Below, piece by piece: positions 1 to 8,654 of a stretch of DNA of 64,000 nucleotides. The stretch comes from Aquimarina rhabdastrellae (GTDB taxonomy: Bacteria; Bacteroidota; Bacteroidia; Flavobacteriales; Flavobacteriaceae): NCBI GenBank assembly GCA_947387485.1, contig CANDNT010000016.1:18318-82317 (forward strand), written 5' to 3'. Within the stretch, counting starts at the first letter, position 1. The number at the start of each line of letters is the position of its first letter. The notes beneath the pieces were generated by a model. The model was not told the DNA's origin. It searched no databases and saw only the letters and a program-made list of their open reading frames with translations. A program made the position numbers and the translations under genes.

Positions 1-385
1 CTACTGCTACATTTTGTCCAAAAAGGTTAAATTCTGTGGCAGCGACTCTAAAAGCAAATTCATCATCGTTTGTAGTATATATATTTAAGGAAGGTATAAT
101 TGTAAAATTTTCTTCTATAGTGTAAAATACATTATATGCATTTTCATCAGATTTAAATACTTGAAAATATGCATGAGCTATAGAAGGTAATCGTTTTAAT
201 CGTTTTATGTCTTCTTCTAAAACTATAGAGTCTAATATTGCTCCTTTTTTAGCTTTAGCTATTTTTTTAATAAAACTTGTTTTAGTTCTTTTATTTCCTT
301 GAACTTTTATATCTGCTATTAAAGCATCTTGAGCAATACCACCAAAATGGAATAGCAAAACTAATACAATAATGATTCTTTTCAT
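1..385 (-). CDS. POTRA-containing outer-membrane protein (Omp85/BamA-like), N-terminal part
   Basis: This is a partial gene: the frame opens with ATG at 385 and is still open after 128 codons at the window edge. The N-terminus is a signal peptide (MKRIIIVLVLLFHFGGIAQ). It is followed by a POTRA-like segment: an I-x-V-x-GN-x-RTK-x-x-FI start, then a D-x-x-x-LE-x-DI-x-RLK-x-LPSI helix and strand. Regular beta segments after that could be a second POTRA or the start of a barrel. POTRA domains belong to the BamA/TamA/Omp85 family, which inserts or exports proteins at the outer membrane. Only the N-terminus is visible, so the subfamily (BamA, TamA or a patatin-like fusion) cannot be decided. Confidence 0.6.
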   Translation of the reverse strand, partial: MKRIIIVLVLLFHFGGIAQDALIADIKVQGNKRTKTSFIKKIAKAKKGAILDSIVLEEDIKRLKRLPSIAHAYFQVFKSDENAYNVFYTIEENFTIIPSLNIYTTNDDEFAFRVAATEFNLFGQNVAV

Positions 386-651
386 GTTAGCAATTTTTAT
401 ACTATAAATACTTCTGCTATTAAGGTTATGCTTCTGTATTTACTTGCTTTTTTCTAGCACAATTTTATCGTTTTGATGTTCATCAAAAAATAGATTTCAC
501 TGACATTCAATACTCATCAGGATCTCTTTTTATTGCTTAGTCGTATAACTATGGGTAATCACAACATTTTATTTCAAAAAAATCATTGCTTATCTATTGA
601 TATTTATATTATTAGGTGATGAGTAGCTATTCTCTAATCTAAAATTCAACT

Positions 652-1656
652 TTAATACTTCTCAAAATATGATCTAATCACCTTTTCTACTGGTTTATTT
701 TGAGGCGTAAACCTAGTGTTTTCTGTCCCACCTGAATTTTCATAATCGAGAAACCATTTCCAAACAAAACCACCAGCAAACCATTCTTCTTTCCAGAATT
801 CTTCAAATAAAGCTTCAGTAGCTTGTGTTTGTGCAGCAAGATTTACTTGCGTCATACTGTAATCAGATTTCCACGGTTCTTTTGCTGTATAATCTACACT
901 ACGATATCCAAACTCTGTAAACAGGACTTGTTTTTGGTGTCGTTCTGCTACTTGCTTTATTTCTGGTTTCCATTTTTGCCATCCTTCTCGGCATTCTTCA
1001 ATCGTAGGTGTCTTTGTTGTAGCTACTGGATAGTATCCATCAATTCCTATATAATCTAGAGCTCCCCAAAATGGAGTTCTTTTATATTCATCCCAATTAG
1101 CAGCATACGTTAATTTACCTTTATAAATTTGCTTTATCTCTTTTATAAGGTTTTTCCAATATTGTGGTCGATGCGCTACAAATTGCTCTAATTCTGTTCC
1201 TATACATAAAATCTCTGCATCTACCTCTGCTGCAACTTCGGCATATAATAAAATAAATCTTCTGTAATCACTTTCTAATTGCTGCCATTGCGCTTCACTT
1301 TCCATCTTCAAAAACCCAGTATAAACGCCTTTGGCAATCCATATTTGAGGCTTCATCATGATCTTTATATTATTCTTTTGAAGCATCTGCATATATTGCT
1401 TTACGCCTTCTTTTCTCTCACCAAACCATTGCCGTTTTTCGTTAAAAAATAATTTAGGGTCTGAGATGCTTCTTATAAAACCAAAAGGCATTACTGCAGC
1501 ATAATTTGCTTTTAATTCTATTAATGGATCTACATTTTTCTGTGTAACTGCTTTTCCTGAAGATACAAAACTCACTCCGTTAATTTTTTGAGACTGTCCT
1601 GTACAGGAATACATTATTAATATTAAGGCACCTAAAACGTATTTTACACTTTTCAT
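652..1656 (-). CDS. GH113-like glycoside hydrolase lipoprotein (putative beta-mannanase fold)
   Basis: A 334-residue protein with a lipoprotein-type N-terminus (hydrophobic stretch ending LIMYSC, Cys18), so probably anchored in the envelope. The body looks like a single TIM barrel of the GH113 type. It has the acid/base motif CIGTELEQF (Glu155) and the nucleophile motif FTEFGYRS (Glu248), about 90 residues apart as expected for a clan GH-A retaining hydrolase, and WDEY and DYIGIDGYYP segments typical of this family. GH113 members include beta-1,4-mannanases; the substrate here is not shown by the sequence. It stands alone with no SusC/SusD neighbours, so it may serve envelope or storage glycan turnover instead of a dedicated utilization locus. 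Confidence 0.7.
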   Translation of the reverse strand: MKSVKYVLGALILIMYSCTGQSQKINGVSFVSSGKAVTQKNVDPLIELKANYAAVMPFGFIRSISDPKLFFNEKRQWFGERKEGVKQYMQMLQKNNIKIMMKPQIWIAKGVYTGFLKMESEAQWQQLESDYRRFILLYAEVAAEVDAEILCIGTELEQFVAHRPQYWKNLIKEIKQIYKGKLTYAANWDEYKRTPFWGALDYIGIDGYYPVATTKTPTIEECREGWQKWKPEIKQVAERHQKQVLFTEFGYRSVDYTAKEPWKSDYSMTQVNLAAQTQATEALFEEFWKEEWFAGGFVWKWFLDYENSGGTENTRFTPQNKPVEKVIRSYFEKY

Positions 1657-1688
1657 TACTTTTTTTGCTTACTAAGCTATCGATTATT

Positions 1689-1734
1689 AAATCAAAAACC
1701 TACTAACAAAATGTTATTAGTAGGTTCTTGATTT
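1689..1734 (-). terminator. Long hairpin downstream of the outer-membrane barrel gene
   Basis: An 18-bp stem (1689-1706 with 1717-1734, one A/C mismatch) around a 10-nt loop lies 25 bp beyond the stop of the minus-strand barrel gene. The stem contains CCTACTAA/TTAGTAGG. The T-run is short, so this may be a terminator or an mRNA-stabilising hairpin. Confidence 0.55.
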
Positions 1735-1758
1735 ATTTTACTATTGTAATTTCTGATC

Positions 1759-2673
1759 TTAAAAGAGCGCTCTTAATCCTAAACTAAAGGTATGCCCTAA
1801 ACCTTGAAAGTTATTTCCTCTTACTATCTTTCCATACGAAGCTTCTAGGTTTAATACATTTGTTAATTGATATTTCCCTCCAAATCCTAATTGGGTATAA
1901 TTTTGAGCAAAATCATTCCCTAAATCTAATAAGAAAGCTTGTTGTCCATTAACAAATATAGTTGACTTACTACTTGGGAAATAGCTTAAAAATGCGCTTA
2001 ATGGTAGAAATAAACTGTTATTAGCAAAGCGTTCTCCTACATTTGATGTAGTAGGATCTGCATCTGAGCTTTTCTCTCCAAAGTTAAATCCAAAATCTGC
2101 CTCTGTAAAAATTTGCCAATCTCCACCACCAAAGGTCTTATCATAAAAGAATTTAGTTTCCCAAAAAATACTACGCTTATCTAAATAAGGTCCTGGCTTG
2201 TCTTCAAAAACTGGAAAATATACAGAACTGGTAAATGAGAAATTACTTATATTTTTAAATGGCTGTACTCTAATCGACGGTGCAATTGTAGTTACACCAC
2301 TTCTTGCGTCAACACCATTATCTTCAAATTGAAATACATCTAAAGCACCTTGCCCTTCTAAAGTATTAGATCGTACTTGCACGATTAAACCTACATTCAC
2401 TCTTGAAGAATTACTTACTCCAGTATAAATTTCTGTAGTATTAGTAAAGAAAGTTTGACGATCTATATCTACAGACGAACTTCTCGCATCTGTTTGTTCT
2501 GTTTGAGTATATAAACTATTAAAAAACTTAATATCCCATTGCCCTTTTTTCAAGAGTTTTGAAGGTGTATATTCTTGAACATTAGACAAAGTTGATTCGT
2601 CTTCTTGTGCAATACCTGAATATGCACTTAATAAAGCCACAAATAGCGCAGTAGCAATTCTATTCTTTTTCAT
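1759..2673 (-). CDS. Outer-membrane beta-barrel protein of unknown function
   Basis: A 304-residue protein with a clear Sec signal peptide (cleavage near SGIAQ, residue 22). The rest consists of alternating amphipathic beta strands separated by polar loops and ends in a terminal Phe (SLGLRALF), the usual C-terminal strand signature of outer-membrane barrels. No enzymatic motif is visible. It follows the DUF547 gene by 33 bp on the same strand and is probably co-transcribed with it. The long hairpin after its stop would end the unit. The family is not recognised beyond a porin/transporter-like barrel. Confidence 0.6.
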   Translation of the reverse strand: MKKNRIATALFVALLSAYSGIAQEDESTLSNVQEYTPSKLLKKGQWDIKFFNSLYTQTEQTDARSSSVDIDRQTFFTNTTEIYTGVSNSSRVNVGLIVQVRSNTLEGQGALDVFQFEDNGVDARSGVTTIAPSIRVQPFKNISNFSFTSSVYFPVFEDKPGPYLDKRSIFWETKFFYDKTFGGGDWQIFTEADFGFNFGEKSSDADPTTSNVGERFANNSLFLPLSAFLSYFPSSKSTIFVNGQQAFLLDLGNDFAQNYTQLGFGGKYQLTNVLNLEASYGKIVRGNNFQGLGHTFSLGLRALF

Positions 2674-2706
2674 AATTGTTTTCCTTTTTCTTTTTCTAGC
2701 AATTTT

Positions 2707-3417
2707 TTATTTCAATATATTCAATCTCCAATCGTATGGATAGTATGATACTTTAGCTTTTGTAGAGATAGGTTCTTTTCTAAATTTATTGATATAATCA
2801 ATCTCTGATCCTTTCTTTGTAAAATCTCCTTTATACCATTCAAAAATTTGTGATATCTGAACTTTCTTTCCTTTTACTTTTATAAAATTGGGATTGTTTA
2901 ACGATTTTTTAGTCTGTCTATCTAATTGAGCATTCAATGTGCTAGGCAAATATGCTTCAGCTATTATAGGAGGACACCCTAATCCTGCACATACTAATAC
3001 AAAATGAAAACGTGCTTCTGATGGGAATTTTGCTCTAAGTAATTTGTTTTCCAAATCGTTTAATGTTGTCTTTTTTCCTCCTAACACATATGTTTTTTTA
3101 TCAAAAAATCCTTTTACATCTAATGGAGATTTCAACGGGAAATTCTGAACGATTCCTTTGATTACTGCTAGATTGTATGCATTTATATAAAATGCTTGGT
3201 ATGTTTTAGGTTTACTCGTACTTACTGAAGTTTTGGCTGCAAGACTTAATAATTCGTCTAAAGCTTGTGGCGTTTTTTTTATAGTTTTATAGTCTACTCT
3301 ACCATTTTTTACATGCGTTTTAAAAAAAGTGTTTGCCTTTGTAAAAAATTGATCTACTTGAGCATATCCAGATGTTACACTCAGTACTATAATTGCTAAT
3401 GCTAATATCTTTTTCAT
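2707..3417 (-). CDS. DUF547 domain secreted protein
   Basis: A 236-residue protein with a signal peptide (MKKILALAIIVLSVTSGYAQ) followed by a DUF547 domain. The family's AFYINAYNLAVI segment (about residues 80-91) and FHFVLVCAGLGCPP segment (about 137-150, with the conserved Cys pair) are both present. DUF547 resembles papain/transglutaminase-like folds, but no biochemical role is settled. It is the first gene of a two-gene unit with the outer-membrane barrel downstream. Its 5' leader contains the ACACACAAATC element described at 3438-3453. Confidence 0.8.
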   Translation of the reverse strand: MKKILALAIIVLSVTSGYAQVDQFFTKANTFFKTHVKNGRVDYKTIKKTPQALDELLSLAAKTSVSTSKPKTYQAFYINAYNLAVIKGIVQNFPLKSPLDVKGFFDKKTYVLGGKKTTLNDLENKLLRAKFPSEARFHFVLVCAGLGCPPIIAEAYLPSTLNAQLDRQTKKSLNNPNFIKVKGKKVQISQIFEWYKGDFTKKGSEIDYINKFRKEPISTKAKVSYYPYDWRLNILK

Positions 3418-3437
3418 TCTTTTTTTTTAATTTATAA

Positions 3438-3453
3438 TAAGATTTGTGTGTAT
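3438..3453 (-). promoter_or_regulatory. Recurring leader element ATACACACAAATCTTA (copy 1)
   Basis: A 16-bp sequence identical to the one at 56721-56736 and nearly matching 59165-59176. All copies are upstream of genes for secreted proteins, in the same orientation relative to the gene. Here it starts 21 bp before the DUF547 start codon. No good TANNTTTG box precedes this copy. Confidence 0.4.
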
Positions 3454-3693
3454 CTTAATCATTGCAAATAATTATTGCTTAAGTCGATCTCAATAGATTG
3501 TACTTACAGTAAGTTTTGATTTCTATTGATATTATCCTAATATACAACAGAATACTCTAGTATTATATTATTTGTAGGTTATGCTATTTTAAAGATTAGC
3601 ACTAGTTTAAATCTATGATTTTGGATTAATCCATTACATTTTTGCAGCTACTAAACCACATACATTATATAAAACCATAACACTTCGTCAATC

Positions 3694-4206
3694 ATGAAAT
3701 CTTATTTACAATCTATTAAGCAACACTTTTTATTATTATGTATTAAAATAATACTACTAAGTATATTCATATATTGCATAGTTAGAGGGATTAATAATTT
3801 CTTGTTTTATTCAGAAATAAACATATCATACTCATTATAGGATAGTTTTTTTTCATCTTTTTTATTTTTACCGGCAACGTCTCTTCTTATACCTATCATT
3901 GGTGTTTTTATCAATAAGAAAATAGGTTGGGTCTTTATACTATCCTATTTTTACCTTCTCCTTATAAATTTAACTTTTCCTACTCCTTACTATAGCTTCT
4001 CCGAAAATTCAATTTTACAAGTACTAATATTTTTGATTGTAATTATATTTATACTTACCATTATCCTTATGATGAACACTTCAAAAATCAGTTATAGCAC
4101 TTATGGCATTTTAAAACGAAACTTATTCTATTACAACATAATTGCTTTTACTCTGGGCATGTTAATTTCTATCTTCCAACTCTTAGCAAAAAACGAACTC
4201 TTATAA
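3694..4206 (+). pseudogene. Polytopic membrane protein gene interrupted by one in-frame TAG
   Basis: One reading frame runs from ATG at 3694 to TAA at 4204-4206 (171 codons) and is broken only by an amber codon at 3838-3840 (codon 49). The frame is identical before and after the stop. The upstream part encodes one hydrophobic helix (residues about 12-31). The downstream part encodes about four more (FLFLPATSLLIPIIG, WVFILSYFYLLLI, ILQVLIFLIVIIFILTII, IIAFTLGMLISIF). In DNA this AT-rich, 120 stop-free codons after the amber suggest recent inactivation, readthrough, or a sequencing error. The protein is not recognised. It is unrelated in strand and apparent function to its neighbours. Confidence 0.6.
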
Positions 4207-4357
4207 TCAACCCTGTGTTTCCTTAGGTTTAAAAACAACCGTACCCTACCCCTTTTGTTTTTAGATTCATTCTAAATTATTCCTGCTTCTTAAGTTCTTA
4301 CCTTTATATACGACAGAAGGGGAAACATTCTGTATTAATAACACCCAAATTGATGCT

Positions 4358-5701
4358 ATGGAACATATCGTAATAATAGGTAATGGGATTTCTGGAGTTA
4401 CAGCTGCTAGACATATCAGAAAATTATCTGACAAAAAAATCACTATTATCTCTGGTGAAACTGACTATTTTTTTTCGCGTACAGCTTTAATGTATGTCTA
4501 TATGGGACATATGAAGTTTGAACACACACAACCATATGAAAGTTGGTTTTGGAAAAAAAATAGAATTGAATTAAAAAAAGGTTTTGTTTCTAAGGTTAAT
4601 CACGAACAAAATGAATTAGTTTTTCAAAACGGTGAAACCTTGTCTTATGATAAGTTAATCCTTGCTGTAGGGTCAAAACCTAATAAATTTGGATGGCCTG
4701 GTCAAGATTTGGATGGTGTTATGGGAATGTATCATAAACAAGACCTTCAAAACTTAGAAAAATACGCTCCAGATAACACTGCTTGTAAACGAGCTGTAAT
4801 TGTAGGTGGTGGTTTAATTGGTATAGAATTGGCAGAAATGCTTCACTCTAGACATATACCAGTTACGTTTCTAGTACGTGAATCAAGTTTCTGGAACGGT
4901 GTATTACCTGCCGGAGAATCGGCAATGATCAATCGTGAAATTCTTGATAATCATATCGATCTTCGTTTAGGTGTTAATCTTAAAGAAATTGTAGCAGACG
5001 AAAACGGAAAGGCAAAAGGAATTGTCATTGCAGAAACAGACGAATTTATTGAATGTGATGTAGTAGGCTTGACTGCTGGTGTTTCTCCTAACGTTGACTT
5101 TTTAAGAGAATCTGGTATTGAACTAGGTCGTGGTATAAAAGTTAATCGCTATTTAGAAACTAACATTCCCAATATCTATGCTATAGGTGATTGTGCAGAA
5201 CAACACGAAGCTATTGGTAGTCGTCGTCCTATTGAAGCAGTATGGTATACAGGAAGAATGATGGGTGAAACTGTAGCACAAACAATTTGTGGAAATCGTA
5301 TCCAATACAAACCTGGACACTGGTTTAACAGTGCTAAATTTATTGATATAGAATACCAAACTTATGGTTGGGTATGGGCTAAACCCAAAGAAGGCACTTC
5401 ACAATTCTATTGGGAGCATCCTAACGGAAAAAAATGTATCCATTTAAACTATGAAACGGATAGTAGAAAGTTTATAGGTATCAATACTTTCGGAATCCGC
5501 ATGCGACACGAAATTTTTGATCGCTGGCTTAACGAAGAGCAAACTGTCGAACATATATTAGAGCATTTAAAAGATGCCAATTTTGATCCTGAGTTTTATA
5601 AACAATATGAAAGTGAAATTGTTTCTAAGTTTAATCAAGAAAATAACACTTCTATAAAAGTAAAAGCAAAAAGCTGGAAACGCATTTTCAGTAGAGTATA
5701 A
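4358..5701 (+). CDS. FAD-dependent pyridine-nucleotide oxidoreductase
   Basis: A 447-residue two-dinucleotide-binding-domain flavoprotein. Visible features are the FAD-binding GNGISG at residues 8-13, the NAD(P)-binding GGGLIG at 150-155, and the second FAD motif YAIGDCAE around 274-281. The C-terminal third (about 310-447) is specific to this group and is not the standard dimerisation domain. No redox CxxxxC pair is evident, so it is not a classic disulfide reductase. A polyferredoxin membrane protein starts 71 bp downstream on the same strand. I infer that the flavoprotein passes electrons from NAD(P)H to it or takes them from it. No terminator separates the two. Confidence 0.75.
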   Translation: MEHIVIIGNGISGVTAARHIRKLSDKKITIISGETDYFFSRTALMYVYMGHMKFEHTQPYESWFWKKNRIELKKGFVSKVNHEQNELVFQNGETLSYDKLILAVGSKPNKFGWPGQDLDGVMGMYHKQDLQNLEKYAPDNTACKRAVIVGGGLIGIELAEMLHSRHIPVTFLVRESSFWNGVLPAGESAMINREILDNHIDLRLGVNLKEIVADENGKAKGIVIAETDEFIECDVVGLTAGVSPNVDFLRESGIELGRGIKVNRYLETNIPNIYAIGDCAEQHEAIGSRRPIEAVWYTGRMMGETVAQTICGNRIQYKPGHWFNSAKFIDIEYQTYGWVWAKPKEGTSQFYWEHPNGKKCIHLNYETDSRKFIGINTFGIRMRHEIFDRWLNEEQTVEHILEHLKDANFDPEFYKQYESEIVSKFNQENNTSIKVKAKSWKRIFSRV

Positions 5702-5772
5702 CATTTTTTTTCAATTAAATTATCTATTAATATCATACATCTTTAATTAGATGTTCTATATAAAATAACATT

Positions 5773-7353
5773 ATGAAAGCAATAAAATATACAGGATTGG
5801 TATTGTTTCTAGCTGGTCTAGCTATTTTTACCTCCTTGCTTTTTTTAGGAAAATATGAAGTTACTACTGAAGCCTTTGATGCTTTTACAACTTCTAAAGG
5901 AATCAAAAGTGAACTTTTTATTAACTCGTTTAAACAACGTATTACAGATAAAGAATACACTAGTCAGTTTACACTGTCTTCAGACATTCTTGAAATATTA
6001 GATTCTTCAAACGAAATACATAAAAAAAATCAAGAATGGGATAAAGTAATATGGGATAAGCCTCATAATTTTGCCTATGATCTCATAAAACCTGCAGGTA
6101 AGGGTAGTATCGTTGAGCATAAAGGAATGTATTGGTGGCTTACTTTTGGTCTGGGTATCATAGGTTCGTTAATGTTCATCTTACCTAATATCATTTTACT
6201 TGGTGCTCCAGGAATCAAAAACAATGGTATTTTTCTTAATGCTGCGACAAATAGAGGATGGATAGGTATCGGTGCTTTTGTCTACCTAGTAGCATTTTAT
6301 ATACTACTATATTTCCGTCCAGAATATATTGTAAATTGGACTTATGTCTTAGATCCAATTAGTTCTGGTCTTAGTGGTAATTTGGCTAGTCAATGGTTCT
6401 TATATGGATTCTTATATTGTGTTGTTATGATTGTAATGGGTATACGTATGTATATCAAATATCGTCACAATATGTATCAAATTATACGTACTACGGCTGT
6501 ATTATTTTTTCAAATAGCTTTTGCCTTTTTAATTCCAGAAATCTTAGTTCGTTTTAACAAACCTTATTTTGATTTCAAAAACGCCTTCCCTCTTGATTAT
6601 GATTTCTTCTTTGATTGGAATATCAATAACTTAATCAATAGCGGTAACTTAGGTTTATTCATGCTTGTATGGGGAATCGCTCTTACTGTTATTATTGTTC
6701 CTGTAATGGTATACTTTTTTGGTAAAAGATGGTATTGTTCATGGGTTTGTGGATGTGGAGGTCTTGCCGAAACTTTAGGTGACCCATATCGTCAATTATC
6801 AAGTAAAAGACTAGTCGCATGGAAAGTTGAAAGATGGTTAATTCATGGTGTATTAATATTTTCTTTGGTTATGACTGCTTTCACCTTATATAGCTACTTT
6901 ACTACAGAAGCTACTGTTTTAGGTATCAAAACTCAAGATATTCAATTTTACTATGGATTCTTAATTGGATCTTGGTTCTCTGGAGTTATTGGTACTGGTT
7001 TCTATCCTATTATGGGTAATCGTACTTGGTGCCGTTTTGGTTGTCCTCTTGCTGCATACATGGGATTAGTACAACGTTTTAAATCAAGATTCAGAATTAC
7101 TACTAATGGTGGTCAATGTATCTCTTGTGGTAACTGTTCTACATATTGTGAGCAAGGAATTGATGTTCGTGCTTATGCTCAAAAAGGAGAAAACATTGTA
7201 CGTGCAAGTTGTGTAGGTTGTGGTGTTTGTTCTGCAGTATGTCCTAGAGGTGTATTAAAATTAGAAAATGGTCCAGAAGCTGGTCGTATTAACCCTACAG
7301 ATGTATTACTAGGTAATGATATTGATCTTATGAATTTTGTAAACAAAAAATAA
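5773..7353 (+). CDS. NosR/CcoG-like membrane 4Fe-4S polyferredoxin
   Basis: A 526-residue integral membrane protein. An N-terminal helix (residues about 7-25) is followed by an extra-membrane segment of about 95 residues. Five or six transmembrane helices follow (near 123-145, 164-182, 208-225, 240-257, 295-315 and 356-374). Two cluster-type cysteine motifs typical of the NapH/NosR/RnfD-associated family lie in the membrane region (WYCSWVCGCGG at 320-330 and WCRFGCP at 419-425). The C-terminus is a 2x[4Fe-4S] ferredoxin with Cys449/452/455/459 and Cys480/483/486/490. Family members move electrons across or along the membrane. Together with the upstream flavoprotein this suggests a quinone- or periplasm-directed electron-transfer module; the end acceptor is not visible. 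Confidence 0.8.
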   Translation: MKAIKYTGLVLFLAGLAIFTSLLFLGKYEVTTEAFDAFTTSKGIKSELFINSFKQRITDKEYTSQFTLSSDILEILDSSNEIHKKNQEWDKVIWDKPHNFAYDLIKPAGKGSIVEHKGMYWWLTFGLGIIGSLMFILPNIILLGAPGIKNNGIFLNAATNRGWIGIGAFVYLVAFYILLYFRPEYIVNWTYVLDPISSGLSGNLASQWFLYGFLYCVVMIVMGIRMYIKYRHNMYQIIRTTAVLFFQIAFAFLIPEILVRFNKPYFDFKNAFPLDYDFFFDWNINNLINSGNLGLFMLVWGIALTVIIVPVMVYFFGKRWYCSWVCGCGGLAETLGDPYRQLSSKRLVAWKVERWLIHGVLIFSLVMTAFTLYSYFTTEATVLGIKTQDIQFYYGFLIGSWFSGVIGTGFYPIMGNRTWCRFGCPLAAYMGLVQRFKSRFRITTNGGQCISCGNCSTYCEQGIDVRAYAQKGENIVRASCVGCGVCSAVCPRGVLKLENGPEAGRINPTDVLLGNDIDLMNFVNKK

Positions 7354-7385
7354 TCTTAGTTCACTATATTAAATACTAAACAATC

Positions 7386-7426
7386 AATCCAAAGGAGCTC
7401 TTTTTATAATTCCTTTGGATTTTTTG
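7386..7426 (+). terminator. Rho-independent terminator after the polyferredoxin gene
   Basis: An 11-bp perfect stem (AATCCAAAGGA at 7386-7396 with TCCTTTGGATT at 7411-7421) is followed by a T-run. It separates the electron-transfer pair from the glycosyltransferase operon. Confidence 0.85.
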
Positions 7427-7476
7427 TTAGCTTAAAGCATTAATTACGTCTAACCCTTAAGTTTTTTATATCCATT

Positions 7477-7965
7477 ATGTTATACAGAATTATATTTACA
7501 TTAATTTTCACATTGATCGTTGGTTCTGGACAGTATACAATGTATGCTAAAGAATATCATAAAGAATATTATCCTAATGGAGAAATAAAAGCTGAAGGTT
7601 GGATTATGGATGGTATTAAAATGGATTTTTGGATTTATTATCACCCTAATGGTGTCATTGCTCAAAAAGGGCATTTTAAGAATAATCGTAAAAACGGATA
7701 TTGGTTTTTCTATTCTTCAAAAAATACTTTACTCAAAGAAGGACATTATATTAATGATAAAGCAGAAAAATGGTGGGTTATTTATGACTCATTTAAATCC
7801 ATCATTAAAAAATGTCAATATAAAAATGATAGAAAAAATGGTTTTTGTTTACTTTACAAGAAAAATAAACTTTTTAAAGCAGAGCGTTTTATGGATGATT
7901 TAAAAATTGGTGAATGGACTGATGTATTGAGCTTTAAAAAAGATAACCCAAACGCTTTTCTATAA
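7477..7965 (+). CDS. MORN-variant (YwqK-like) repeat protein
   Basis: A 162-residue protein with an N-terminal signal peptide or anchor (residues 5-23). It has about five 22-residue repeats with the pattern Y-x-x-G-x-h-x-x-x-G-x-h-x-x-x-x-K-x-G-x-W-x-x-Y, the MORN_2-type repeat often annotated as toxin-antitoxin YwqK family antitoxin. That name should not be read as function; such proteins are common in Bacteroidota envelopes. The stop overlaps the next start (TAATG at 7963-7967), so it is translationally coupled to the glycosyltransferase genes and may be an accessory of that pathway. Confidence 0.65.
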   Translation: MLYRIIFTLIFTLIVGSGQYTMYAKEYHKEYYPNGEIKAEGWIMDGIKMDFWIYYHPNGVIAQKGHFKNNRKNGYWFFYSSKNTLLKEGHYINDKAEKWWVIYDSFKSIIKKCQYKNDRKNGFCLLYKKNKLFKAERFMDDLKIGEWTDVLSFKKDNPNAFL

Positions 7966-8654
7966 TGCCTCCTAGTATAAAAGTTATTATTCCTGCCTAC
8001 AACGAAGAGGAATCTATAAAGCATGTTATTGCAGAAATTCCTGATATCGTTTCAGAGATTATTGTAGTCAACAATAATTCGTCTGATAATACCGTAGCTG
8101 TTGCTCAAAATGCTGGTGCTACAGTATTAACCGAAAATCGTAGAGGCTATGGATATGCATGTTTAAAAGGTCTTGAATATATTGCACAACATCCATCACC
8201 AGACATTGTAGTCTTTTTGGATGGTGATTATAGTGATTACCCTCAAGAACTTATCAAAATAGTAGCACCTATTCTTAATCAAGATATAGATTTTGTTATT
8301 GGTGCTCGTGACAAAGCCCTTAGAGAGGATGGTTCTATGACATTTCCTCAAATCTTTGGCAATTGGTTAGCAACAACACTTATGAAACTATTTTTCAATG
8401 CTACGTTTACCGATTTAGGTCCTTTTAGGGCTATCAAATACGATAAGCTTCTAGCATTAAACATGGAAGATAAAACCTATGGATGGACCGTAGAAATGCA
8501 GTTGAAAGCCCTGAAAAAGAAGTATTCATACACAGAAATCCCTGTTTCTTATAAAAGAAGAATAGGTGTCTCAAAAGTTTCAGGAACCATAAAAGGTGCT
8601 ATCTTTGCAGGCGTTAAGATATTAAGTTGGATTTTTAAATATAGTTTTAAATAA
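7965..8654 (+). CDS. GT2 glycosyltransferase (DPM1/polyprenyl-phosphate type)
   Basis: A 229-residue single-domain GT-A transferase. The N-terminus VIIPAYNEEESI (residues 5-16), the IIVVNNNSSDNT nucleotide-sugar loop and the VVFLDGDYSDYP motif, whose Asp residues would bind the metal and sugar nucleotide, match the dolichol/polyprenyl-phosphate sugar synthase group. No membrane helix is obvious, so the likely product is a lipid-phosphate-linked sugar made at the inner face of the cytoplasmic membrane. Both ends overlap neighbouring genes by one base (TAATG), placing it firmly in the operon. The sugar identity is inference only; mannose would fit the downstream GT-C enzyme. Confidence 0.8.
   Translation: MPPSIKVIIPAYNEEESIKHVIAEIPDIVSEIIVVNNNSSDNTVAVAQNAGATVLTENRRGYGYACLKGLEYIAQHPSPDIVVFLDGDYSDYPQELIKIVAPILNQDIDFVIGARDKALREDGSMTFPQIFGNWLATTLMKLFFNATFTDLGPFRAIKYDKLLALNMEDKTYGWTVEMQLKALKKKYSYTEIPVSYKRRIGVSKVSGTIKGAIFAGVKILSWIFKYSFK

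Noticed and set aside
3418..3693. Possible small gene between DUF547 and the amber-interrupted gene
   Set aside because: Only short A/T-rich frames without start context or motifs were seen.
7610..7903. A 97-codon frame inside the MORN-repeat gene
   Set aside because: Out-of-frame shadow of a gene with clear repeats and operon coupling.
7477..7965. Reading the YwqK-like protein as an antitoxin of a toxin-antitoxin system
   Set aside because: No toxin partner is adjacent; the gene is coupled to glycosyltransferases, and the family name is inherited annotation.
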